The position numbers and the translations under genes are program-made. Positions 9,105 to 17,672 of a stretch of 64,000 bases of DNA are shown here, piece by piece (the first letter of the stretch is position 1; the number at the start of each line of letters is the position of its first letter). This DNA comes from Australimonas brisbanensis. Lineage in GTDB: Bacteria; Chloroflexota; Dehalococcoidia; Lucifugimonadales; Australimonadaceae. The stretch covers positions 1 through 64,000 of the forward strand of contig JAYQTA010000008.1 in NCBI GenBank assembly GCA_038147155.1, read 5' to 3'. Under the pieces are notes generated by a model. The model ran no database searches and was not told where the DNA came from. It saw only the letters and a program-made list of their open reading frames with translations.

Positions 9105-10915
9105 GTCAGCGCGTCCAGCAGGGCGGGGACTAACTCCGCCCAATCGGCCAGCACGCCCAGGTCCACCTGCCGGAAGAGCGATGCGCGCCGGTTGTTGTTC
9201 ACGCCCACGCTGAAGCCCGCGCGTTGCACGCCCACCATGTGGTTGAAGTCGCCCCGCACGCCGATGCCGATGTACAGCTCCGGCGCGATGGACCGTCCCG
9301 TGATGCCCACCTGCAGCTGCGCGGGCATCCACCCCGCCTCCACCACATCCCGCGTGCAGACGAACCGTGCGTCCAGCGCCGCGCGCAGCGGCTCCAGGGC
9401 GGCGATGCCGTCCGGCCCACCCACGCCCTTGCCCACGCCGATGACGCACCAGGCCGAGTCCAGGTCCGCAGCGTCCTCGCCGGAGGGCGTGGCGCTGACG
9501 CGCCGGGTCTGCGGGCCCACGGGCTCCGGCACCACCAGGGTGCGCTGGGGGGCGGCCCGGCCCTCGCCTGGCGCGAACGCCTCCACGATGCCGGGGCGCA
9601 CCGTCACCAGGTTGGGCAGCGTGCGCGAGTACACCGGGGCGACGACGTTGCCACCGAAAGCCGGCTTGAGCATGGCCAGGCCCTGCGCATCCACCTCCAG
9701 CCCCACGGCATCGCCCGTGAGCCCCAGCCGGAGGCGGGCCGCCAGCAGCGCGGCCACTTCGCGTCCGTCGGGGGTGGAGGGCAGCAGCACGGCGTAGGGG
9801 CGCTCGGCCTCCACCGCCGCGGCCAGCGCCTCCACGGCAGCCCGGACGCCATGCCCCGCCAGCGCGGGCGCGGTGCCCACCGCGACCACGTCGGCCCCGT
9901 GGGCGGCAAGGTCAGCGGCGCGGGCCTCCACACCGGTGGGCCCCAGGAGCACGCCCACGGTGTGCCCCCCCACCGCCTCGGCCACGCCGCTGGCGGCGGC
10001 CAGCAGCTCATGGGAGACGGGACGCAGCCCGCCGGACAGGTCAACCTCCGCCAGCGCCCACACCGCGGGGCCGCCTGCGGGCCGGAGCCCCGGCACCGGG
10101 GCGGGCTGGCGGCGTGAGGCGCGTGCCGCCGGGTCCAGCAGGCCACGCTCGTACAGCGCCGCGGCCACCTCGCGGGCGGCGTCCTGCGCGCTCATCTCCT
10201 CCAGGACGCGCGGGGTGCGCGTGGACTCGGTGATGCGCAGCTCCCCCACCCAGGTGGGCGAGCCCTCGGGGCCCAGGTCGCCGGGGTAGACATCCAGGTC
10301 CGCGGCGCTGAGCACCGTCACCGGCAGTTCGGCGGCCTCGGCGATGGCCTCACGGCCGGGGAAGGTCTCCGGGGCCACCCCCTCCACCACCGTCACCAGC
10401 GCGGGGAGCGGGGCCTCCACCTCCTCGTCGCCGTCGTCGTGGTGACGCAGCGCGCGCACCGCCCCGTCCACCACGTCCAGGCGGCTGGCGCCGGTCACCA
10501 GGGCCACGTTCATCAGCCCGGCCACCTGCGGGCCAACCTGACCCGTCTCGGCGTCCACGCTGAAGGCGCCCATGAGCACCAGGTCGTAGCCCTGCTGGCC
10601 CAGCGCCCCCGCCAGCGCATGCGCCGTGGCCAGGGTGTCCGAGCCCGCGAAGGCCGTGTCCGAGAGGTGGTAGCCGTTGTCCACGCCCATGGCCAGCGCG
10701 CGTGTCAGCGCCTCGCGGGCCGAGGGTGGGCCCATGGTGAAGGCGTCCACGCTGGCCCCCAGCGCGGCCTTCAGTTCCACGGCGCGCTGGAGCGCCAGCA
10801 CGTCGTTGGGGTTGGGCTCGGAGGGCACCCCCTCGCGCACGATGCGACGCGTTGCGGCGTCGAACTTCAGGCGCGAGACCACGGGCACCCACTTCACGCA
10901 GACGGCTATCTTCAC
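9101..10915 (-). CDS. electron transfer flavoprotein, beta and alpha subunits fused in one polypeptide
   Basis: ETF passes electrons from acyl-CoA and related dehydrogenases to the quinone pool. Here a single 604-residue chain carries both subunits. Residues about 1-255 are the beta subunit (KIAVCVKWVPV, EPNPNDVLALQRAVELK, DAETGQVGPQVAGL). Residues about 275-604 are the alpha subunit. It ends in the FAD domain with TRDVVEAGWMPAQLQVG, GITGRSIAPELYIGIGV and VNNNRRASLFRQVDLGV. The start is a GTG at 10915 with GGGAG seven bases upstream. Separate etfB and etfA genes are the rule; the fusion is uninterrupted here. The FAD loop reads NHMVGVQRAG where most alpha subunits have a QHLAGM-like sequence. 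The acyl-CoA dehydrogenase at 56 kb is a possible partner (inference). Confidence 0.9.
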   Translation of the reverse strand: MKIAVCVKWVPVVSRLKFDAATRRIVREGVPSEPNPNDVLALQRAVELKAALGASVDAFTMGPPSAREALTRALAMGVDNGYHLSDTAFAGSDTLATAHALAGALGQQGYDLVLMGAFSVDAETGQVGPQVAGLMNVALVTGASRLDVVDGAVRALRHHDDGDEEVEAPLPALVTVVEGVAPETFPGREAIAEAAELPVTVLSAADLDVYPGDLGPEGSPTWVGELRITESTRTPRVLEEMSAQDAAREVAAALYERGLLDPAARASRRQPAPVPGLRPAGGPAVWALAEVDLSGGLRPVSHELLAAASGVAEAVGGHTVGVLLGPTGVEARAADLAAHGADVVAVGTAPALAGHGVRAAVEALAAAVEAERPYAVLLPSTPDGREVAALLAARLRLGLTGDAVGLEVDAQGLAMLKPAFGGNVVAPVYSRTLPNLVTVRPGIVEAFAPGEGRAAPQRTLVVPEPVGPQTRRVSATPSGEDAADLDSAWCVIGVGKGVGGPDGIAALEPLRAALDARFVCTRDVVEAGWMPAQLQVGITGRSIAPELYIGIGVRGDFNHMVGVQRAGFSVGVNNNRRASLFRQVDLGVLADWAELVPALLDALT

Positions 10916-10956
10916 GCGCTCACTCCCTGGTGCATTGGCCGGATGCTAGCACGCGG

Positions 10957-11751
10957 TTACACCAGCCCGTTGCCTCCGTCCACCGCCAGCGACTGCCCCG
11001 TGACGTAGGAGGCGGCAGCGGAGGCGAGGAACACCACCGCCTGCCCCACCTCGCCACCCCGGCCCACGCGACCCAGGGGGATGCGGTTGCGCACCCGGTC
11101 CTCATAGGCCGCCACCTCAGCGGCGGGTTCGTGCTCCGGGTCCGGGAACAGGCCCGGCGCCACGGCGTTCACGCGCACCCCGTGGGGGGCCCACTCCAGG
11201 GCGAGGGATGCGGTGAGCGAGGCGCCGGCGGCCTTGGCGGCGGCGTACGCCGCCATGTTCGGCCCCGCCCGGAAGGCGCGCACGCCCGTCACGTTCACCA
11301 TCGCCCCTCCCCCCTGGGCCAGCAGGTGCGGCCCGAAGGCCCGCGCGCCCAGGTAGATGCTGGACAGGTTCAGGGCAACGATGCCGTCCCACTCGTCCGG
11401 TGCGAGGCCCGGCACCTCGGGCGCTGCGGGCAGGGCCACCAGCGGCCCACGCCGGGCGGAATCGCCCACACAGTTCACCACGATGGACAGCACCGGGAAG
11501 TCCGCAAGGACGGCGGCGGCGAAGCGGCCCATGCCCTCCGGGTCCACGGCATCGACGGCGTAGCCGCGTGCACCGGGCGTGAGCGCGCTGGCGCGGTCGG
11601 CCACGGCCTGCGCGTTCGCCAGGGTGCGGGCGGCCACCGCCACCCGCGCACCGGCACCCGCCAGCGCCAGGGCGATGTCGCGGCCGATACCGCGCCCCGC
11701 ACCCACCACCACCGCCTCGGCCCCCGCCAGGCTGAACGCATCGTTGCCCAC
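10957..11751 (-). CDS. SDR family oxidoreductase
   Basis: This 264-residue classical SDR has VVGAGRGIGRDIALAL (cofactor motif, about 14-29), VVNCVGDSARRGPL in place of the usual NNAG, a VNVTGV segment at the catalytic Ser position, and AAYAAAKAAGASLTASLALE carrying Tyr and Lys. The C-terminus SYVTGQSLAVDGGNGLV is typical. VTGV puts Thr where Ser is usual, so catalysis may rely on a Thr or be altered. The start is a GTG at 11751 after GGGGAG. It is one of the few genes here ending in TAA. It lies 41 bases upstream of the ETF gene on the same strand and may be co-transcribed. Confidence 0.88.
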   Translation of the reverse strand: MGNDAFSLAGAEAVVVGAGRGIGRDIALALAGAGARVAVAARTLANAQAVADRASALTPGARGYAVDAVDPEGMGRFAAAVLADFPVLSIVVNCVGDSARRGPLVALPAAPEVPGLAPDEWDGIVALNLSSIYLGARAFGPHLLAQGGGAMVNVTGVRAFRAGPNMAAYAAAKAAGASLTASLALEWAPHGVRVNAVAPGLFPDPEHEPAAEVAAYEDRVRNRIPLGRVGRGGEVGQAVVFLASAAASYVTGQSLAVDGGNGLV

Positions 11752-11818
11752 GCGCGCACTCCCCTACCCGGATGGGGCAACCATAGCAGGCGGGGCCGCA
11801 CCTTCACCGCGCGGCGGA

Positions 11819-12493
11819 CTAGGCGCGGGCGAACTCGCGCAGGGTGGCTGCGGGCTCCAGCGGGGCGCCGGTGACCTCGGCGACCTCGTCCACGGTGTAG
11901 CCGGGGGCTATCTCCCGCAAGATGAAGCGCTCACCGGCGGGCTCGAACAGCCCCAGGTTGGTGGCCACCAGATTGACCACCCCGCGCGCGGTCACGGGCA
12001 TCTCGCACGCACTCACCAGCCGGGGCGCGCCCTCACGAGTGGTGTGCTCCATGATGATGAACACCCGTTTGGCCCCCACGGCCAGGTCCATGGCCCCGCC
12101 GATGCCGCCCCCCACGCGCCCCGGAAGCTTCCAGTTGGCGAAGTCACCGTTCATGGCGACCTGGTAGGAGCCCAGCACCGTCACGTCCACGTAGCCCGCG
12201 CGGATCAGCGCGAAGGAGTCGGCGTGGTCCAGCACGGCCATGCCCGGCAGGGGCAGCACGTAGCCGCCCCCGGCGTTGACCAGGTTGGGCTCCTCCTCCC
12301 CCTCCATGGCCATGGGGCCGTAGTTCACCAGCCCGTTCTCCGACTGGTAGATGATCTCGTGCTCAGGGTGGATGTAGTTGGCGCACAGCGTGGGGATGCC
12401 GATGCCCAGGTTCACCACCCACCCATCGCCGAACTCCATGGCGATGCGGTCGGCCATGGCCTGACGGTCGAGGGGGGTGCGCTCGGTGCTCAT
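11819..12493 (-). CDS. CoA-transferase family I, beta subunit (3-oxoacid/acyl CoA-transferase type)
   Basis: Two-subunit family I CoA-transferases move CoA between acyl groups through an enzyme glutamyl-CoA. This 224-residue protein has VNLGIGIPTLCANYI, YQSENGLVNYGPM (the ENG segment holding the catalytic Glu), NAGGGYVLPLPGM and GGAMDLAVGAKRVFIIMEHT, in the order seen in beta subunits. The start is the ATG at 12493; upstream in-frame sequence is antisense to the alpha gene. Unusually it is not downstream of its partner. The alpha gene starts 90 bases away in the opposite direction, so the two must be driven by a divergent promoter region. Confidence 0.9.
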   Translation of the reverse strand: MSTERTPLDRQAMADRIAMEFGDGWVVNLGIGIPTLCANYIHPEHEIIYQSENGLVNYGPMAMEGEEEPNLVNAGGGYVLPLPGMAVLDHADSFALIRAGYVDVTVLGSYQVAMNGDFANWKLPGRVGGGIGGAMDLAVGAKRVFIIMEHTTREGAPRLVSACEMPVTARGVVNLVATNLGLFEPAGERFILREIAPGYTVDEVAEVTGAPLEPAATLREFARA

Positions 12494-12583
12494 GGCGCGA
12501 TTATGCACCGGCGCGTGCGGCTTGTGCAGGCGGGCCGGTGCGGGTAGCGTAGCGCCCGCCCATCCCAGCCCACAGGTGCGCCC

Positions 12584-13306
12584 ATGCCTTCCAAGGTCTT
12601 CGACAGCTTCGATGCGGCGGTGGCCGACGTGCCCGACGGGGCCAGCGTGATGAGCTCCGGCTTCGCCGGGCCGGGTACCCCGCGCAACCTGCTGGCGGCG
12701 CTGGTGCGCCACGGGGCCAGGCGCCTCACGCTCATCGCCAACACCGCCGGGCGCTGGGGCGATGACCGCATGGACGTCTCGGACGTGATCCGCGCCGGGC
12801 TGGTGGCCAAGGTCGTCGCCTCCTTCACCACCTCCCCCCACCCGTCCATCAAGCTCGCCTTCGATGAACTGCGCGAGCAGGGGCTCATCGAGGGGGAATT
12901 GGTGCCGCAGGGCACGCTGGCCGAGCGCATCCGCGCGGGTGGGGCGGGCATCCCCGCCTTCTACACGCCCACGGGCGCGGAGACGGAGCTGGCCGAGGGG
13001 AAGGAGGTGCGCATCTTCGACGGACGCACCCACGTGCTGGAGACGGCGCTGCGGGCCGACTACGCCATCATCCGCGCGCACCGGGCCGATCAGCTGGGCA
13101 ACCTGCAGTTCCGCTACACCCAGCGCAATTATGGGCCCATCATGGCGCGCGCGGCGCGGGTGACCATCGTGGAGGTGGACAACCCCATCGAGCCCGCCGG
13201 GGCCATCGACCCCGACTTCGTCCACGTCCCCGGCATCTTCGTGGACCGGCTGGTGGTGGTGGGCCCGGACGACATCCCGGAGGCCCCACCCCGGCGCACG
13301 CACTAG
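12584..13306 (+). CDS. CoA-transferase family I, alpha subunit
   Basis: This 240-residue protein pairs with the beta subunit encoded divergently. It shows DGASVMSSGFAGPGTPRNLL (the N-terminal oxyanion loop region), LIANTAGRW, GTLAERIRAGGAGIPAFYTPTG and ALRADYAIIRAHRADQLGN, all typical of alpha subunits such as those of 3-oxoacid or 3-oxoadipate CoA-transferases. The tail beyond residue 225 (DDIPEAPPRRTH) is short and polar. The substrate is not evident from context. The start ATG has AGGTG upstream. Its TAG shares CTAG with the convergent receiver-gene remnant. Confidence 0.9.
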   Translation: MPSKVFDSFDAAVADVPDGASVMSSGFAGPGTPRNLLAALVRHGARRLTLIANTAGRWGDDRMDVSDVIRAGLVAKVVASFTTSPHPSIKLAFDELREQGLIEGELVPQGTLAERIRAGGAGIPAFYTPTGAETELAEGKEVRIFDGRTHVLETALRADYAIIRAHRADQLGNLQFRYTQRNYGPIMARAARVTIVEVDNPIEPAGAIDPDFVHVPGIFVDRLVVVGPDDIPEAPPRRTH

Positions 13307-13964
13307 CGGGTGACGGGCTGCTCCACGCCCAGCAGCGCGGCCAACTGGCCCAGGTCTGGCGGCTTGCGCAGCACCGTGACCCCCTCCACGCCGATGGACT
13401 CCGGCTCCAACTGGTAACCGGTGAGCTCGATGACGCGCAGCCCCGGCCTCATCGCCGAGGCCTCGCGCGCCAACTCCGCCCCGTCCATGCCCGGCATGGC
13501 GATGTCCGTCAGCAGCACGTTGGGCTAGGTCCCCGCGCCCAGTAGGGCCATCGCCTCCTCACCGGACCCGGCCTCCACCACGGCGCACCCGCGCTGGCGA
13601 AGCCACTGACGCAGCATGGAGCGCACGGCAACGTCGTCCTCCGCCAGCAGCACCGAGGGGGCCGCCCCGCGCATGGGGTGCGCGGCGAGGAGGACGGCGG
13701 CGCATCGTGCTGGAAGGGGCGCACCAGCATGCACCCCAGGGTGAACAGCGCCACCGCCAGGGCGTTGGCGCCCAGCCACAGGCCCAGGCGCAGCAGCGGG
13801 TTCGCGTGGGTCTCCACGTGGGTGGCCGCGGACACCGTGGCGTTGGCCGCCGCCAACACCAGCGCTGCCCAGGAGGCGGCCACGGGGTCAACGGGGCTCG
13901 CGGTGAGCGACCACCGCCGAGGGGGCGCGAGCGGCACGTCAGGTTGCGGGGGCCGAGGGGTCAT
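13303..13964 (-). pseudogene. decayed membrane-anchored receiver (two-component) gene
   Basis: Starting from an ATG at 13964, about 90 residues include two hydrophobic stretches (VAASWAALVLAAANATV and LGLWLGANALAVALFTLGC). After a change of frame near 13.69 kb a receiver domain follows: PSVLLAEDDVAVRSMLRQWL with the acidic pair. An in-frame TAG (13525-13527) stops the domain just before NVLLTDIAMPGMDGAEL, which carries the phospho-accepting Asp; the domain then runs to 13303. Without the stop and shift this would be a membrane segment followed by a receiver, as in hybrid kinases that have lost the kinase core. A stand-alone receiver starting at 13674 is an alternative reading, also interrupted by the TAG. 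Confidence 0.7.
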
Positions 13965-13972
13965 GGGCGGCG

Positions 13973-14230
13973 CTAGAGGCGCTCGATCCAGGTGCAGGTG
14001 ACGGTGGAGGTCACGCCGGGGATCGGTCGCACCTTCTCCCGCAGGATCTGCGCCACGTACTCCGGCGCCTCCGTCTCCACCTCGAGCACGATGTCGTAGG
14101 GGCCGAGCACCTCATGCACCCGTGCGCCGGGGATGGTCTCCAGCCGCTCCACGATGGCCTCGGTACGGGTGGGGTCAACGGTGATGAGGATGTAGGCGTG
14201 GGTCAGGTGGGAGGCGTGGTGCTCGGCCAT
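13973..14230 (-). CDS. stand-alone Lrp/AsnC ligand-binding (RAM) domain protein
   Basis: The 85-residue product matches only the C-terminal alpha/beta RAM domain of Lrp/AsnC regulators: AYILITVDPTRTEAIVERLE, GARVHEVLGPYDIVLEVE and a final IPGVTSTVTCTWIERL. It has no DNA-binding helix-turn-helix. Such single-domain proteins form dimers or decamers and may sense amino acids or modulate full-length Lrp proteins; the specific role is unknown. The ATG at 14230 has a weak GGAGC upstream. It is followed after eight bases by the receiver-gene remnant on the same strand. Confidence 0.8.
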   Translation of the reverse strand: MAEHHASHLTHAYILITVDPTRTEAIVERLETIPGARVHEVLGPYDIVLEVETEAPEYVAQILREKVRPIPGVTSTVTCTWIERL

Positions 14231-14312
14231 GGGCGCGTGCTCCGGGGACGTGATGCGTCACATTAGCACCCGCAGCGCAAGGAGGATAAGGGGGCGGGGG
14301 CTGGTCCTTGAC

Positions 14313-14393
14313 GGCAGGGGCACCCCTGCGAGGCTCCGCCTCTACCTCCGGCAGAGAGAGGTCCCCTCTCCCCTGCACCCCTCTGGGGTTGAA
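14313..14393 (+). repeat. half copy (left half) of the dispersed GC-rich intergenic repeat
   Basis: The stretch GGCAGGGGCACCCCTGCG, followed about 20 bases on by GAGAGGTCCCCTCTCCCC and TGCACCCCTCT, matches the left half of the elements at 34.2 and 31.6 kb, with diverged loops. It fills the spacer between the Lrp-type gene and the esterase gene. Confidence 0.5.
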
Positions 14394-14399
14394 CGGGCG

Positions 14400-15047
14400 C
14401 TAGGCGCCCAGCACGCGCTGCAGGAAGGCGAGGGCCAGGGCCAGCCCCTCCTGGTTGATGGAGTGACCCAGTCCCGGCAGGATGTGCGCCTCCACGGGCA
14501 CACCCACCTCGGCGAGGCGCGCGGCGGCTGCGGTGGTCTCCTCGCAGCCCAGCACCTGGTCCTGCTCCCCGTGCACCAGCAGGAACGGGGTCTTGCTGCG
14601 CACCTCGGCGGCCAGTGAGTCTCCCGTGGTCATGGCCCCGGAGAAGCCCACCACCCCTGCGAGGGCTGCCTCACGGCGTGGGGCGACGTGCAGGCTGACG
14701 ATGCACCCCTGGGAGAAGCCCACCAGCGCGCACCGCTCCGGCCCCAGCCCATACCCGGAGGCCAGCTCATCCACGAAGGCGTTCACCACCGGGGCCACGG
14801 CGGCCACGCGCTCGCCACGGCTCTCCCACGGCTGGCGGGCGTACCACTGGTAGCCGAAGGGGGCCTCGGAGAAGCGGGCAGGCGCGTTGGGCGCATGGAA
14901 GGCCGCCCCCGGCAGGCCCGGCGCCAGCAGGTCAGCAAGCCCGATGAGGTCGTTGCCGTCGGAGCCGATGCCGTGGAGCAGCACCACCAGAGAGGTGGGC
15001 TTGCCCCCTGCGCGGGGGTCGCGGTGCGGGCCGGTGAGGGTGGGCAT
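14400..15047 (-). CDS. alpha/beta hydrolase, phospholipase/carboxylesterase family
   Basis: This 215-residue cytosolic esterase shows LVVLLHGIGSDGNDLIGLA with the oxyanion HG motif (about 20-38), ALVGFSQGCIVSLHV with the nucleophilic Ser in GFSQG (near 115), LVHGEQDQVLG with the acid, and LPGLGHSINQEGL with the catalytic His. Length and motifs match the carboxylesterase/thioesterase group that includes YpfH and acyl-protein thioesterase-like enzymes. The ATG at 15047 has CAGGAGC about six bases upstream. Its natural substrate cannot be inferred. Confidence 0.9.
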   Translation of the reverse strand: MPTLTGPHRDPRAGGKPTSLVVLLHGIGSDGNDLIGLADLLAPGLPGAAFHAPNAPARFSEAPFGYQWYARQPWESRGERVAAVAPVVNAFVDELASGYGLGPERCALVGFSQGCIVSLHVAPRREAALAGVVGFSGAMTTGDSLAAEVRSKTPFLLVHGEQDQVLGCEETTAAAARLAEVGVPVEAHILPGLGHSINQEGLALALAFLQRVLGA

Positions 15048-15092
15048 GGGGTGCTCCTGAGGGGTTTTTCGGTGCTGGACGGGTGGCAGGCC

Positions 15093-16073
15093 CTAGGCCA
15101 GGCCCGCCCGGAAGCGGGGAAGCACCTCGGCCTCGAAGCGAGCCCACTGGGCGCGCTGGTCCCAGGCGGCGAAGCGCACCACCAGGTGCGTGACGCCCGC
15201 CTTGATGAAGGCGAGCATCCGTTCGGCCACCTGCTCCGGCGGCCCCCAGGGGCCCCAGTTCCCGCCCCAGTGGTTCACCTTGTAGTAGCCCATGAGGAAC
15301 TCCTCGCCCTCGGCCTTTGCCGCGGCGGGGTCGTCGCCGATGTGCACCGTCATGTAGTAGGCCCGCTCCAGCGTGTCGGGGTCGCGCCCTTCCTCGCGGG
15401 CGCACCGGGCCACGGCCTCCCACATCTGGGTGTACTCGGCCGGTGAGTCGGTGATGCCCATGACGCCGTCGCCGTAGCGGGCGGCGCGGCGCGCCTGGGT
15501 CTCGGAGCCGGTCTTGTAGTGGGTCGCCAGCAGCAGCGGCACCCCGCCCGGCTGCACGGGCCGGGGCAGCAGGGTGATGTCGTCCAACGTGAAGTGGCGG
15601 CCGTGGAAGGTGACGGGCTCACCCGTCCACAGTTGCTTCATCACCTGCACCATCTCGGTCAGCCGCCCGGCGCGCGTGGCCCTGTCCACCCCGGCGGCGG
15701 CCCAATCCTGCTGCTGGTCGGCGTTGAACGCGCCGCCCACGCCCGCGGCGATGAGCAACCGGCCGCCGGAGAGCACGTCCACCGTGGCCAGCGAATGCGC
15801 CAGGGGCACCACGGGGCGCAGCGCGGGCAGCAGCACGGCGGTGCCCAACTTGACGCGCCTCGTGCGCGCCGCGATGGCCGCCAGCATGGCAACGGGCTCC
15901 AGGCGCGGCTTGGACACCAGGGAATCGCCCACCCACACCGAGTCGAGCCCCGCCGCCTCGGCGCGCTCGGCCAGTTCCAGCACCGGCGCGGGATCCAGGG
16001 GCGTGCCCTCGCGCTGGGAGCGCAGCAGCAGCCCCCGTGTCCCCAGCAGCAATCCCAACTTCGTCTCAGCCAC
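15093..16073 (-). CDS. LLM-class oxidoreductase, probably F420-dependent
   Basis: Luciferase-like TIM-barrel oxidoreductases use FMN or F420. This 326-residue protein has LELAERAEAAGLDSVWVGDS, RTRRVKLGTAVLLPALRPVVPLAHSLATVDVLSGGRL (typical LLM strand-helix signature, split here by eye) and GWGG-like NHWGGNWGPWGPPEQVAERM. The start is a GTG at 16073 with AGGAGGA seven bases upstream; it overlaps the cofC stop by eight bases. Being translationally coupled to the last gene of the F420 set is the best argument for F420 as cofactor. The substrate is unknown. Confidence 0.85.
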   Translation of the reverse strand: MAETKLGLLLGTRGLLLRSQREGTPLDPAPVLELAERAEAAGLDSVWVGDSLVSKPRLEPVAMLAAIAARTRRVKLGTAVLLPALRPVVPLAHSLATVDVLSGGRLLIAAGVGGAFNADQQQDWAAAGVDRATRAGRLTEMVQVMKQLWTGEPVTFHGRHFTLDDITLLPRPVQPGGVPLLLATHYKTGSETQARRAARYGDGVMGITDSPAEYTQMWEAVARCAREEGRDPDTLERAYYMTVHIGDDPAAAKAEGEEFLMGYYKVNHWGGNWGPWGPPEQVAERMLAFIKAGVTHLVVRFAAWDQRAQWARFEAEVLPRFRAGLA

Positions 16074-16737
16074 GCGCGTCCTCCTGTGCCAGGCGGCGCT
16101 CCCACGGCGCCACGGCGCGCGCCAGGCCCGGGTGAGCCGCCAGCGCGCGGGCCACATCATCGGGGGTGTCGGCGTCCGAGGCAAACCCGCGCCGGCGCAC
16201 CGGGGCCAGGGGGGTGCCCGCCGCGGCGCACGCGTGGACGTGGCGCGCATAGGAGTCGTGCCCCAGCAGCGGCGCGAAGGCGGCCGTGGAGGGCAGGAGC
16301 AGTGCGTTGGTGCCCCCGTCGGCCTCGGCACGCGCCCCGGCGGGCCGCGTGCAGCCCCGGCTGGCCCGCACCACGGCGCGCACGTCTGCGGGGGTGAGCG
16401 CGGGCAGATCGGCGGGCAGGTAGAGCGCCCCGTCGGCCCCCTCGGCGAAGGCGCGCTGCATCGCCAGCCACAGTCCGGAGTTCAGGTCGCTCCCGTGGTC
16501 GGCCCACGCCTGAGCACCGGCGTCCTGCGCCACCTGACGGGTGCGGGCATCGCCACCCACCAGCGCCACGTTCCCCGCGCCCAGCGCGCGGACAGCGGCG
16601 CGCAGCGTGCGCTCGGCCAACGCCAGCACCAGCGCGGCCCGGCGGGGCTCACCCAGCGCGGCCAGGCGGGTCTTCGCACCGGCCAGCGGCTTGACCGGCA
16701 CCAGCGCCACCACGCGGGGGGCTGAGCGCTCAGTCAA
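16066..16737 (-). CDS. cofC: 2-phospho-L-lactate (or phosphoenolpyruvate) guanylyltransferase
   Basis: CofC/FbiD activates phospholactate or phosphoenolpyruvate with GTP for F420 assembly. The 223-residue protein has the nucleotidyltransferase start VVALVPVKPLAGAKTRLA, LYLPADLPALTPADV (metal-binding Asp pair region) and GGTNALLLPS, then SDADTPDDVARAL near the end. I place the start at a TTG (16737) with GGAGGG five bases upstream, overlapping the cofD stop by eight bases. A GTG a few codons later is possible, but the overlap fits the rest of the operon. Confidence 0.88.
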   Translation of the reverse strand: MTERSAPRVVALVPVKPLAGAKTRLAALGEPRRAALVLALAERTLRAAVRALGAGNVALVGGDARTRQVAQDAGAQAWADHGSDLNSGLWLAMQRAFAEGADGALYLPADLPALTPADVRAVVRASRGCTRPAGARAEADGGTNALLLPSTAAFAPLLGHDSYARHVHACAAAGTPLAPVRRRGFASDADTPDDVARALAAHPGLARAVAPWERRLAQEDARG

Positions 16738-17671
16738 ACCAGCCCTCCACCAGCGCCAGGATCCGGTGGGCCAGGCGCACCTTGTCAGACTCCTCATGCA
16801 TCAGCGTGGGGGCGACCACCGGGCGCAGGCCCAGCATCTGCACCACGGGTGCATCGTCAGCGTCGGCCTCGTCCAGCACCAGCGCGTCGGCGATGCCCGC
16901 GTACCGGCGGGCCACCGCGCCGGAGCCCGGTTCCTCGCCCAGTTCGGCGAACATCTTAGCGGCGGGGCCCTTCACCGCCTGCCCGCCCACCAGCGGGCTC
17001 ACCGCGATGCGCGGGCCGCCGAAGCGCTCCAGGGCGGCGCGCACCCCCGGCACCGCCAGCACCGGGCCGATGGACACCAGCGGATTGGAGGGGCAGTAGA
17101 CCACGGCGTCGGCCTCGCGCAGCGCCGCGGCCAGGCCCGGCGAGGGACGCGCGGTCTTGGCACCGTCGAAGCGCACACCGGTGATGGCGGGCTCGCAATG
17201 GCGGCGCACGAAGTAGTCCTGGAAGGCCAGCTCCCCCTCGCCGGTGAGCGCCACGGTGCGCACCGGGTCGTCGGACATGGGCACGATGGCGTGCTCGATG
17301 CCCAGCGCCCCCGTGATGGCCGCCGTCGCCTCGGAGAGGGTGCGCCCCTCCCGCAGCAGCGCCGTGCGGCGCAGGTGCGTCGCCATGTCCACATCGCCCA
17401 GGCGGAACCACGTCTCGGCACCCAGGCGGGCCAGGGCCTCCAGCGTGCGGAACGACTCGCCCGCCACGCCCCAGCCCGTCTGGGGGTTGGTAAGCCCTGC
17501 CAGGGCGTAGGTGACGCTGTCCAGGTCCGGCGAGACGTGCAGGCCGTGGAACGTCTCATCGTCGCCCGTGTTCACGGCGATGGTCAGCGAGCCGGGGGCC
17601 AGCGTGCGGGCGAGGCCCACCGCCAACTTGGCACCGCCCACCCCACCGGCGATGGCGAGGACACGCGGCAC
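16730..17671 (-). CDS. cofD: 2-phospho-L-lactate transferase (LPPG:FO transferase)
   Basis: CofD/FbiA joins the phospholactyl-type donor to FO, giving F420-0 or its dehydro form. The 313-residue product begins VLAIAGGVGGAKLAVGLA, then has VNTGDDETFHGLHVSPDLDS, TWFRLGDVDMATHLRR, CPSNPLVSIGPVLAV and SPLVGGQAVKGPAAKM. These are the highly conserved CofD blocks, in order. The start is a GTG at 17671, one base after the cofH stop. It is co-directional with cofH upstream and cofC downstream. Confidence 0.95.
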   Translation of the reverse strand: MPRVLAIAGGVGGAKLAVGLARTLAPGSLTIAVNTGDDETFHGLHVSPDLDSVTYALAGLTNPQTGWGVAGESFRTLEALARLGAETWFRLGDVDMATHLRRTALLREGRTLSEATAAITGALGIEHAIVPMSDDPVRTVALTGEGELAFQDYFVRRHCEPAITGVRFDGAKTARPSPGLAAALREADAVVYCPSNPLVSIGPVLAVPGVRAALERFGGPRIAVSPLVGGQAVKGPAAKMFAELGEEPGSGAVARRYAGIADALVLDEADADDAPVVQMLGLRPVVAPTLMHEESDKVRLAHRILALVEGWFD

Positions 17672-17672
17672 G

